DNA from: JAXLWB01 sp046328715
GTDB taxonomy: Bacteria > Chloroflexota > Anaerolineae > Caldilineales > Caldilineaceae
Reading direction: 5' to 3'
Length of the DNA stretch: 64,000 bases
NCBI GenBank assembly: GCA_046328715.1
Contig: JAXLWB010000014.1
Span: forward strand, 1-64,000
This document shows, piece after piece, positions 16,895 through 24,462 of the stretch (positions within the stretch are counted from its first letter, which is position 1; each line of letters begins with the position of its first letter). The notes beneath the pieces are model-generated. The model ran no database searches, was not told the origin of the DNA, and worked only from the letters and a program-made list of their open reading frames with translations. The translations under genes and the position numbers were made by a program.

Positions 16895-17009
16895 TCTGAA
16901 AAGTGTATGGAGCCGCATACACCTGGCAGGTTTGGTAGGTTAGAAGCGTCCCATGTGCACACATAACCCAATCGGTACTTCAATAAACCTGCCGGGTGTG
17001 CTTTTCAGA
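16895..17009. repeat. 115-bp symmetrical element, possible IS remnant
   Basis: Two nested inverted pairs: TCTGAAAAG (16895-16903) with CTTTTCAGA (17001-17009), and ACACCTGGCAGGTTT (16919-16933) with AAACCTGCCGGGTGT (16985-16999, one mismatch). The order and spacing are symmetric, as expected for a small transposable element or its two ends. No transposase fragment was recognised. Confidence 0.5.
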
Positions 17010-17027
17010 TAGCTGCTAAGGCTTGGA

Positions 17028-17073
17028 CTAATTTTATCTTGCCAATATTGACCAGTAAGCTGGCAAAATTAGT
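17028..17073. terminator. Hairpin at the end of the three-gene operon
   Basis: ACTAATTTT with TGCCA on one arm and TGGCA with AAATTAGT on the other; the arms overlap the stop of the last gene. There is no clean T-run on the minus strand, so termination is only suggested. Confidence 0.4.
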
Positions 17074-17461
17074 GTATTAGTTCCTTGAGTGCTTCATATG
17101 AGTCGTGAATGCGATGAGCGTCATCCTTAAACATGATCTCTACATTTTCGTCGGACTGATAGCGTAATCCGTCTCGACTTCCAAGAATATTAAGTTGACT
17201 GTTCATTATTCGTTCTGTAATACCTCTCACGGGGGAACTAGTAATTATGTTTTGCGCTGTTCTAGCTAAATTTTCCTGCTTCACTTTTCCGACTGTTGCT
17301 CCAAATTCATAGCTGTCATCTGAGGAACTGAAATGGTATCGTACTTGAACGATAGTTCCTTGAACAGGAATGCCTAAATTCCACACTTGCCCATTTTGTT
17401 TATATGGGAGATCATTGTCACGAGCGAACTTCTCAAATATTTTCTGTAGACGACTGGCCAT
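17069..17461 (-). CDS. Hypothetical soluble protein, third gene of unknown operon
   Basis: A 130-residue protein with no signal peptide or membrane segment and no family I recognise. The first half is predicted mixed alpha/beta (LGIPVQGTIVQVRYHFSSSD), followed by a helical part. The fold could be a small binding or chaperone-like domain, which is a guess. ATG at 17461 with GAGGG upstream; a GTG at 17467 is also possible. It follows the upstream gene by about 9 bp and is probably co-transcribed with two membrane proteins. Confidence 0.65.
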   Translation of the reverse strand: MASRLQKIFEKFARDNDLPYKQNGQVWNLGIPVQGTIVQVRYHFSSSDDSYEFGATVGKVKQENLARTAQNIITSSPVRGITERIMNSQLNILGSRDGLRYQSDENVEIMFKDDAHRIHDSYEALKELIH

Positions 17462-17470
17462 ACTCACCCT

Positions 17471-17755
17471 CTATGTACCTAAACTGTCGAGTAGAACTTG
17501 CGAATATGCCAACGGATAAGGGCTTCTTCCAATGATTTCAAAAAATTCTTGGTCGGAATCTGTAAGCTGATTTATATTCAAGTCCATAGTTTGATCCAAA
17601 ATATCACTTTTGAATGATATATCCTCCTGGCTTTTTCCAAAGTCATATGCAATCAAACCTGGGAGCCATCTAAAGTGGGCCATTATCACAGCTAGACAAT
17701 ATGTCATAATGGCTGTAAAGACGACTATTAGGATGATGTTTAGTAGCCAATTCAT
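17471..17755 (-). CDS. Hypothetical single-TM protein, second gene of unknown operon
   Basis: A 94-residue protein. An N-terminal membrane segment (residues about 3-26, WLLNIILIVVFTAIMTYCLA) is followed by an acidic soluble tail rich in Asp, Glu and Ser. No family recognised. It starts 3 bp after the stop of the upstream membrane protein and ends 9 bp before the next gene, so the three are an operon. Base composition is more AT-rich than in the flanking housekeeping genes, consistent with transfer. Confidence 0.65.
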   Translation of the reverse strand: MNWLLNIILIVVFTAIMTYCLAVIMAHFRWLPGLIAYDFGKSQEDISFKSDILDQTMDLNINQLTDSDQEFFEIIGRSPYPLAYSQVLLDSLGT

Positions 17756-17758
17756 AGC

Positions 17759-18238
17759 TTACCTATACACAAAAACTCGAAATGCGAGTGAGGTAGCGAC
17801 AGACAGAATTGAAATCAGTAGTGCCATCGTCCATGAATAGTTATATAAGGTGGTTGCTGAACTTTTGAGAGTTAAATTCGGGCAGATTGACAGATTTATG
17901 AGCCATAACATTCCAAGAATAAAAGAAACAACTATGATTTGAGCTAAAATTGCTTGTTGCGCCTGCACATTTGTCGAATCCATAATTATATCGACACCGC
18001 TACCAGAGGTAAACACGAACGCAGAAAATGATAAATCCGCAAACGCTGTTGATGAGTCAAGCTTGAGTTGGTTTTTGATAAACACGTCAGTGAGCCATAC
18101 GCCAAACAAAATAACTATGGAGATAACGAAAGTGATTGGGAATAGAAAGTAGGATATCCCAATTATAAGCATGACTGCTAAAGTTAGAATAGCAGGATAT
18201 AGGGTGCTCAATTGTGTTTGTTGTCTTCGTTGCGACAT
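17759..18238 (-). CDS. Hypothetical polytopic membrane protein, first gene of unknown operon
   Basis: A 159-residue protein with about four membrane segments (residues about 15-33, 36-53, 98-118 and 134-155). A loop at about 60-95 contains SFSAFVFTSGSGVDIIMD. No family recognised. A strong minus-strand promoter lies 280 bp upstream (18520-18548), leaving a long leader. Together with the two following genes it forms a small envelope-associated system of unknown purpose beside a toxin-antitoxin module. Confidence 0.65.
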   Translation of the reverse strand: MSQRRQQTQLSTLYPAILTLAVMLIIGISYFLFPITFVISIVILFGVWLTDVFIKNQLKLDSSTAFADLSFSAFVFTSGSGVDIIMDSTNVQAQQAILAQIIVVSFILGMLWLINLSICPNLTLKSSATTLYNYSWTMALLISILSVATSLAFRVFVYR

Positions 18239-18519
18239 TCACTAATTTTCCTAAATTCAACATACTCCTTCAAACCGCTCAGCCCTTATTGGCCTTCCCT
18301 TTGCGTTGGCTTGGGGAGCCCGAACACTTTAACAAACCGAATCAATTCGGTTTTACTCCACAACTTCACATTCTGTATTTTCTCTAACCGTTGGGGCAAA
18401 TAAACAGATTTAATTCCAAATATTTAAACCTGAGAAGTAAATAGGTCAATAGCGAGTTTCTGCATAATGCAAAATCACCAAGCTATAATGATCAGCAAAT
18501 TTATCCAGGCTTGTTTGAT

Positions 18520-18548
18520 AGTATACGCCCCTGCTAGAGGCTTGTCAA
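18520..18548 (-). promoter_or_regulatory. Sigma70-type promoter for the three-gene operon
   Basis: On the minus strand TTGACA (18548-18543), 17 bp, TATACT (18525-18520). The expected start is near 18513, about 275 bp before the first gene. The long leader may hold an unrecognised short gene or regulatory RNA. Confidence 0.6.
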
Positions 18549-18764
18549 ACGGATTTTTGTCAGAGGCTGCCTGAAAAGGCCCGATGACCACTGAGAATGG
18601 ACCTAGTAGAGGCGGTTCGCAATTGCCGATCTAGGATCACTTTGGAGTTGGCGGTTGCTACAGAATCTTGGCTATCTTCTTTTCAAACAGTCTCTCAGAA
18701 TTGAGGAAGGGCAGGAGAACAAAATCTGTCAATATGAGGCTTTTCTGCACGTTGTCATCGAGAA

Positions 18765-18790
18765 GTACCTGGCACTTTTGTGCCAGGTAC
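18765..18790. repeat. Perfect hairpin GTACCTGGCAC/GTGCCAGGTAC
   Basis: An 11-bp perfect stem with a TTTT loop, 18 bp after the htpG stop. It resembles REP-type palindromes seen in other bacteria with RAYT transposases, but it could also be the htpG terminator. On the minus strand no T-run follows. Confidence 0.6.
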
Positions 18791-18807
18791 CGTTCGTCAA
18801 TCTTACC

Positions 18808-20706
18808 TTAACTCTTGCCTACCGCCGCCGCCATCAACTTCTGAATCCGTTCGACCATGTCGGCGGGATTCTGGTGTAGACCTTCGAGCAGCAGGGCGTT
18901 GTCGAAGAGCTGTTCGATGGTGGCGTTGACTAGCTCCGTGTCACTGCCTGACTCAATCTTGTGCGCCAGGCTTGCTACGATTGGGTGGCTGCGGTTGAGT
19001 TCCAACACGCGCTTGGAAGTTTCGCCTTCTTCGCCCGTGATGCGTCGAATGCGTTCCATGTCACGCTCGAAGGCATCATCGGAGACGAGGCGGCAGGGGC
19101 TGTTGACCAGTTGTTTGGACTCGCGTACACTCTTGATACGGTCACCAAGAACGTCTGTCACGCGTTTCTGCAACTTGTCGTATTCCTCCTGTGGCACTTC
19201 AGCTGCCTTCTGGCTTTCCACCTTGTCCTTGGGCAGTTCTAGATTCGAATCATCGACATTTTGCAGCTGTTTGCCACTGTACTCACGCAGTGAACCAACC
19301 ATAAAGCTATCGATCGGATCAACCAAGTAGAGCACTTCGATGTCGTTGGCACGGAAGTAATCCAAGTGTGGGCTGCGCGCCGCTGACTTCAGGTCATTGG
19401 CCAGCACGTAATAGATCTTGTTCTGATCGCCCGACATCTTTTCCGAGTACTGCTTGAGCGAGGTCCAGCGATCTTCGCCAGTGTGCGAGGAGCGGAAGCG
19501 CAAGAGATCGACCAATTCTGCCTGGCTGGCAAAGTCTGTCGTTACGCCTTCCTTGATAAAGACACCCAACTCCTCCCAGAACTTGGTATATTTGTCGGCC
19601 TCGCCCTCGGAGAGAGTCTTGAGTTCCTTATGCACACGGCCCGTCAACGCCGTCTTCATGCGGCGCAGTACTGGGTTGCTCTGCACCATCTCGCGCGAGA
19701 CATTGAGCGGCAAGTCTTCGGAATCAACCACGCCTTCGATAAAACGCAGGTACTCGGGCAGTAGATCTTTGTTGCGTTGCTGGATCAGGATCTTACGTGA
19801 ATAGAGACGCAGACCAAAGTCAGCGTTGGCATACATGAGACGACGTTCGCGCTTGCTGGGAATAAAGAGCAAGCTGCGAATGTTGACAGGCGCATCGGTG
19901 ACAAAGTGAATGTGTGCCATCGGGGCTGCATCATCAAAGGTGAGCTGCTTGTAAAATTCCTCGTACTCTTTGGCCTCCGTCTTGCTTGGAGACTGACGCC
20001 AAATCGCTGTGCGTCGATTGGCGATCTTGGGTTCAGCCTCGGCGTTCTTGACATCCTTGACGTAGATCGGGAATGAGACATAGTCCGAGTGCTTCTTGAT
20101 GATGTTTTCGACGCGCCAGGAAGTGCCAAATTCGCTGGCGTCTTCCTTGAGTTTGATCAGGATGCTGGTGCCACGCTCACTCTTTTCAGCAGGCGTGATG
20201 GTGAATTGACTGTCGCCGGTGGAGCGCCAGGTCCAGGCACTATCTTCGGGACGGTACGAACGAGACGTGACCTCTACCTCGTCTGCCACGGTAAAGACCG
20301 AGTAGAAGCCAACGCCAAACTGGCCGATGATCTCTTCTAGATTAGCCTTGCCATTGTTGCCAGCGTTCTGCATAAAGGTCTTGGCACCGGAGTGGGCAAT
20401 CGTGCCCAGATTCTGTACCAATTCATCATGGTTCATGCCGATACCGCTGTCGTTGATCGTGATCGTCTTGGCATCGGGATCGACATCGATTTTGATCGCC
20501 AATTCCGCCTGAGAATCGACGACATCGGGATTGGTGAGCATCTCAAATTGAATGCGATTCAACGCATCAGAGGCGTTTGAGATTAGCTCGCGCAGAAAAA
20601 TTTCACGGTCGGTGTACAGTGAGTGTGCAAGTATGTTCAGAAGTTGCTTGACTTCTGTGCGATACTCCATCGTCTCTGGAGTGGTTGATTCAGAAGTAGT
20701 CGTCAT
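18808..20706 (-). CDS. htpG: Molecular chaperone HtpG (Hsp90)
   Basis: ATP-dependent cytosolic chaperone, 632 residues, normal length. The GHKL ATPase domain shows LLNILAHSLYTDREIFLREL and ISNASDAL with the catalytic Glu and nucleotide-binding Asn, then INDSGIGM and IGQFGVGFYSVF. The middle domain contains YSRKILIQ and DSEDLPLNVSREMVQ, with the conserved catalytic-loop Arg. The C-terminal dimerisation domain is complete. I chose the ATG at 20706 because Hsp90 homology begins soon after it; a TTG at 20733 is less likely. It appears to be a single-gene unit. No CIRCE element is visible upstream. Confidence 0.97.
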   Translation of the reverse strand: MTTTSESTTPETMEYRTEVKQLLNILAHSLYTDREIFLRELISNASDALNRIQFEMLTNPDVVDSQAELAIKIDVDPDAKTITINDSGIGMNHDELVQNLGTIAHSGAKTFMQNAGNNGKANLEEIIGQFGVGFYSVFTVADEVEVTSRSYRPEDSAWTWRSTGDSQFTITPAEKSERGTSILIKLKEDASEFGTSWRVENIIKKHSDYVSFPIYVKDVKNAEAEPKIANRRTAIWRQSPSKTEAKEYEEFYKQLTFDDAAPMAHIHFVTDAPVNIRSLLFIPSKRERRLMYANADFGLRLYSRKILIQQRNKDLLPEYLRFIEGVVDSEDLPLNVSREMVQSNPVLRRMKTALTGRVHKELKTLSEGEADKYTKFWEELGVFIKEGVTTDFASQAELVDLLRFRSSHTGEDRWTSLKQYSEKMSGDQNKIYYVLANDLKSAARSPHLDYFRANDIEVLYLVDPIDSFMVGSLREYSGKQLQNVDDSNLELPKDKVESQKAAEVPQEEYDKLQKRVTDVLGDRIKSVRESKQLVNSPCRLVSDDAFERDMERIRRITGEEGETSKRVLELNRSHPIVASLAHKIESGSDTELVNATIEQLFDNALLLEGLHQNPADMVERIQKLMAAAVGKS

Positions 20707-20717
20707 AAAACCCCCAT

Positions 20718-20761
20718 GGGAAATAACAAACAACAGAGACGACCCACCAGGATCGTCTCTG
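20718..20761 (-). terminator. Hairpin between doxX and htpG
   Basis: CAGAGACGA (20734-20742) pairs with TCGTCTCTG (20753-20761). Read on the minus strand, the stem is followed by TTGTTTGTTATTT, so it probably ends the doxX transcript. It lies 28 bp before the htpG ATG and could instead be part of its leader. Confidence 0.55.
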
Positions 20762-20838
20762 TCTGATTACACAGGGGTATTGTACTGTTTTTTCGATGGA
20801 TAGGCAAGATCCTACACTTTTTTGTTTGGCAATGTGGA

Positions 20839-21360
20839 TTACGATTCAACCACCAAATGACCGCCCCGTACGGTGCTGCCGAGAACGATTGCTGAACTAA
20901 TCAGCGCCAAATTTTTGACAATGTATTGCCCCTCTAAGGTCAGGCCAAAAGGAAAGACGGTATAACAGACTTCTGGGAGAATGAGTAAGGGCAAGGCAGT
21001 GCCAGGCATTTGCAGGAAGAGCAACAACAAGGTAATCCGCATAAACAAACCTGTCATCAACCCGATCCCGATGACCATCTCCCACAGTGCCAGAATCGGC
21101 AAAAAGAGATTGGGGTCAATAAAATAGATTGTCTTGCGCACCAAATCTTCTGCTGGACTCAATCCAGGAATAATCTTGAGTGCACCAAACCAAAAGAAGA
21201 CGATGCCTAGAGCTACTCGCATCAACGTAAGACCATTGCGCGCCATCCACTGCGTAAGTTGAATATCAATCTTGTCCAACCAAACAGCAAAAGGCAAGCG
21301 TTGCAGCAAATTGTTTTCTAATTGATTGATACGCTGTTGACGACCTGTGATAGACTTCAT
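20839..21360 (-). CDS. DoxX-family membrane protein
   Basis: A 173-residue protein with four predicted membrane segments (residues about 45-65, 85-110, 112-135 and 145-165), typical of DoxX/SURF4-like proteins. The segment LMRVALGIVFFWFGALKIIP matches the family start. Members are linked to redox or oxidase functions, but roles vary. ATG at 21360 with GGAGG seven bases upstream. It is divergent from the 2-oxoglutarate dehydrogenase genes, with a 150-bp shared promoter region. Confidence 0.82.
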   Translation of the reverse strand: MKSITGRQQRINQLENNLLQRLPFAVWLDKIDIQLTQWMARNGLTLMRVALGIVFFWFGALKIIPGLSPAEDLVRKTIYFIDPNLFLPILALWEMVIGIGLMTGLFMRITLLLLFLQMPGTALPLLILPEVCYTVFPFGLTLEGQYIVKNLALISSAIVLGSTVRGGHLVVES

Positions 21361-21509
21361 ATGTCCTCCTTGGGAAAAGAATACTATAGCTTGTAGCAAT
21401 AGTTTGTGATATTTTTCACATTATGATAAGTGCTGAATCTTGAGGGCAATGAGATGCCCTTCGTGTTGGTCGCTAGGTTACCGGTTGTACTCTAGCCATC
21501 CTGAAACCT

Positions 21510-24368
21510 ATGACTTCAGAAGAACTCTTTCATGGTCCAAACTTGGGCTACGTCCTTGATTTATACGAGCGCTATTTGCAGGATCCTTCCTCCGTGGATG
21601 CGGAGATGCAGCAGTTATTTGCCCGTTGGAAAGAAAACGGAGAGGGGAAACTCAACGCTCGTGAGTCCGCCCCCGCCCCTCTTCCAGTCACAACTCTCCC
21701 ATCGCTAAACTCTCCGCAAACCTATGACGTTACACACGCCATCAACACCGCACGTCTCATCCGCTATATTCGTGAACTGGGGCACCTCGAAGCACGCATC
21801 GACCCTTTGGGTAGCGAGCCGCCTGGCGACTTGGGATTGCGGCTTGACATTCAAGGGGTAACCGAAGAGGATTTGGAGTTGTTGCCTGCCAGCATCGTGC
21901 GTGGGCCGCTGGTCGAAGGGACAAAGAATGCCAAAGAAGGTGTCGAACGACTGCGCGCCGTCTATAGCGACCGGATTGCCTACGAGACCGATCACATTCA
22001 GGACTACGAAGAGCGAACCTGGCTGCGTGAAGCATTCGAGGATCGGCGCTTTTTTGCCAACATCACTGCCGAACGCAAACGTGATCTGCTTGAACGGCTT
22101 AGCGAAGTGGAAGGGTTCGAGCGTTTTCTTCATTCGACCTTTGTCGGGCAAAAGCGCTTTTCGATTGAAGGCTGTGATATGCTCGTGCCGATGCTCGACT
22201 CCATCATTCGCAACGCCGCCAGCGACGGCACACGCGAAGTGGTGATTGGCATGGCCCATCGTGGGCGACTCAACGTCTTAGCCCATGTGCTGGGCAAACC
22301 CTATGCGGATATTCTGGGTGAATTTTATGCTATGAATCGTGATGGTGGTATGTCTGCCTCGGGGCGTGGGCTGCATGGTTGGACGGGCGATGTCAAGTAC
22401 CATCTCGGCGCACGACGTGCCTACAAGGACGCAGGAATCGACCAGATGCCAATTACGCTGGCACCCAACCCCAGTCATCTCGAATTTGTCAACCCGGTCG
22501 TTGAGGGACGGGCGCGCGCAGCACAGGAGAAGCTCAACGAGCGCGGCGAACCGGTACATGACCGCATGGCCTCGCTACCAATTGTCATTCATGGCGATGC
22601 TGCCTTTCCTGGACAGGGAATCGTTGCCGAAACGCTCAACCTGTCGGGAGTGAAGGGTTATTCCACGGGCGGTACAATTCACATTGTCGTCAACAATCAG
22701 ATCGGCTTTACAACCTTGCCCAGCGATAGTCGCTCTACTCTCTATGCCAGCGACCTAGCCAAGGGCTTTGAGATCCCAATCGTGCATGTCAATGCCGACG
22801 ATCCGGTCGGCTGTCTGGCGATGGCACGTTTGGCTTGGGCTTATCGCCATCTCTTTGGCAAAGACTTCCTGATCGACCTGGTTGGCTATCGGCGTTGGGG
22901 CCACAATGAAGGGGACGAGCCAACCTTTACCCAGCCGCTCATGTATCAGAAGATTGCCAGCCATCCCACCGTGCGCGAATTATGGGCGAAGCAGTTGGCC
23001 GAAGAGGGTATTGTAAGCGCCGCTGAGGCCGACGCCTTGGTGACAAAGGTGCGCGAACGATTACGTGCCGCCCAAAAGCAGGCAGAAAATAGCGCGCCAC
23101 ATCTGTCAACGCCGCCAGCCAGCAATGGTAATAATCAAACCTTTGAGATACTCGAAACTGCGGTGAGTGGTGAACGTTTGCGTGAGCTTAATGAGGCACT
23201 ATTGGAGCGACCTACTGGCTTCGCTGTGAATGAAAAGCTGGAACGGGCGTTGCAGCGCCGCCATCAAATCTCGGAACTGGAACGGTCAATTGAATGGGCT
23301 CATGCCGAATCGCTTGCCTTCGCCTCGATCCTAGCCGATGGAACGCCAATTCGCCTGACGGGTCAGGATAGTCAACGAGGCACCTTTGGTCAGCGCAACC
23401 TGGTGCTGCATGATGTTCGGACCGATAAGGCATATATTCCACTGCAAAATTTGCCACAGGGCCGAGCGGCTTTCTCCGTGCTCAATAGCTCACTTTCCGA
23501 GAATGCAGTGCTCGGTTTTGAGTATGGTTACAGCATGCATGCCCCGCATGTTCTAGTGTTGTGGGAAGCGCAATTTGGCGACTTTGCCAACGGAGCGCAG
23601 GTAATCATTGATCAGTTTATTGTTTCCGGGCGTGCCAAATGGGCGCAGACCCCTTCGTTGGTATTGCTCTTGCCGCACGGCTACGAAGGGCAAGGACCGG
23701 AGCATTCAAGTGCCCGGTTGGAACGATTTTTGCAACTTTGTGCGGCTGACAACATTCGAGTGGTCAACTGTACAACCGCAGCGCAGTATTTCCATCTTTT
23801 ACGTCGCCAGGCGGCCACCCTCAACCACGATCCACGTCCCTTGGTTGTGATGACGCCGAAGAGCTTGTTGCGCAGCCCGCAGGCAGCCTCAACCTTGTCC
23901 GACTTGGCGACGGGACGCTTTCAGTCTGTTTTGGCGCCTTCGCCTTCGGATGATCCCAAACATGTCACGCGGCTGGTACTCTGTAGCGGGAAGATTTACG
24001 TCGATTTGCTTAACAGCAAGCTGCTCGAAGATGCATCGACTGTGGCTGTGGCCCGTGTGGAAGAACTTTATCCGTTCCCGGAAGCGGAAATCCGAGCGGT
24101 CGCTGATCAATTTCCCAAGTTGGAAGAGATCGTCTGGATGCAAGAAGAGCCAGCCAATATGGGCGCTTGGAGCTTTGTTTTTCCCCGTCTGCTACAGTTG
24201 AGTGAACTTCCAATCTACTATGCAGGACGGCAGGAATCGGCCAGCCCAGCGGAAGGTGCAATCAGTTTGCATGTGCCCGAACAACAGCGCATTTTGCAGT
24301 TGGCCATGCAAGGCAAATTTACAGAGCGAAAAAGTGCTAAGAAAAAACAAGTGGCCCATGTGCGTTGA
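21510..24368 (+). CDS. sucA: 2-oxoglutarate dehydrogenase E1 component
   Basis: Thiamine-diphosphate-dependent decarboxylase that starts oxidation of 2-oxoglutarate to succinyl-CoA in the citric acid cycle. At 952 residues it is full-length. The N-terminal NLGYVLDLYERYLQDPSSVD is the E2-contacting segment. MAHRGRLNVLAHVLGKP, HGDAAFPGQGIVAETLNLS and RRWGHNEGDEPTFTQPLMY are diagnostic for SucA. The transketolase-like C-terminal half contains LLPHGYEGQGPEHSSARLER. There is no fused acyltransferase domain, unlike actinobacterial Kgd. The E2 gene follows after 94 bp; no E3 (lpd) gene is in the window. Confidence 0.96.
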   Translation: MTSEELFHGPNLGYVLDLYERYLQDPSSVDAEMQQLFARWKENGEGKLNARESAPAPLPVTTLPSLNSPQTYDVTHAINTARLIRYIRELGHLEARIDPLGSEPPGDLGLRLDIQGVTEEDLELLPASIVRGPLVEGTKNAKEGVERLRAVYSDRIAYETDHIQDYEERTWLREAFEDRRFFANITAERKRDLLERLSEVEGFERFLHSTFVGQKRFSIEGCDMLVPMLDSIIRNAASDGTREVVIGMAHRGRLNVLAHVLGKPYADILGEFYAMNRDGGMSASGRGLHGWTGDVKYHLGARRAYKDAGIDQMPITLAPNPSHLEFVNPVVEGRARAAQEKLNERGEPVHDRMASLPIVIHGDAAFPGQGIVAETLNLSGVKGYSTGGTIHIVVNNQIGFTTLPSDSRSTLYASDLAKGFEIPIVHVNADDPVGCLAMARLAWAYRHLFGKDFLIDLVGYRRWGHNEGDEPTFTQPLMYQKIASHPTVRELWAKQLAEEGIVSAAEADALVTKVRERLRAAQKQAENSAPHLSTPPASNGNNQTFEILETAVSGERLRELNEALLERPTGFAVNEKLERALQRRHQISELERSIEWAHAESLAFASILADGTPIRLTGQDSQRGTFGQRNLVLHDVRTDKAYIPLQNLPQGRAAFSVLNSSLSENAVLGFEYGYSMHAPHVLVLWEAQFGDFANGAQVIIDQFIVSGRAKWAQTPSLVLLLPHGYEGQGPEHSSARLERFLQLCAADNIRVVNCTTAAQYFHLLRRQAATLNHDPRPLVVMTPKSLLRSPQAASTLSDLATGRFQSVLAPSPSDDPKHVTRLVLCSGKIYVDLLNSKLLEDASTVAVARVEELYPFPEAEIRAVADQFPKLEEIVWMQEEPANMGAWSFVFPRLLQLSELPIYYAGRQESASPAEGAISLHVPEQQRILQLAMQGKFTERKSAKKKQVAHVR

Positions 24369-24419
24369 TACAACTACACTGTGAAAGCTGCGCGTAGCGA
24401 ATGTGGGTGACATCGATTT

Positions 24420-24439
24420 GCAATTCACAATTCGCAATT
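24420..24439. repeat. Word repeat GCAATTCACAATTCGCAATT between sucA and sucB
   Basis: Three near-identical words (CAATT-CACAATT-CGCAATT) in the gap before sucB, without an inverted partner. It is similar in style to CAATCC words at 27130-27151. Confidence 0.5.
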
Positions 24440-24462
24440 TATACAAGCGGAGGAGCGGCAAG

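Larger units (their letters stand above)
16571..17068. other. Non-coding stretch with inverted repeats, no convincing gene
   Basis: About 500 bp between the toxin gene and the three-gene operon. Reading frames here have no recognisable domains. The stretch holds a 12-bp hairpin (16840-16878), a 115-bp symmetrical element (16895-17009) and a hairpin overlapping the end of the next gene (17028-17073). It looks like a scar of mobile DNA. Confidence 0.5.
18239..18807. other. Intergenic stretch with promoter and degraded coding traces
   Basis: About 570 bp between the unknown operon and htpG. It holds a consensus minus-strand promoter and a perfect hairpin near htpG. A minus-strand segment near 18300-18390 can be read as KLWSKTELIRFVKVFGLPKP before a stop, possibly a gene remnant; no family is recognised. 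Confidence 0.4.

Noticed and set aside
16634..16918. Minus-strand ORF of 94 codons after the toxin gene
   Set aside because: Low-complexity, spans an inverted repeat, no family match.
20734..20761. CIRCE heat-shock operator upstream of htpG
   Set aside because: The inverted repeat is CAGAGACGA/TCGTCTCTG, not TTAGCACTC/GAGTGCTAA, and has a terminator-like tail for doxX.
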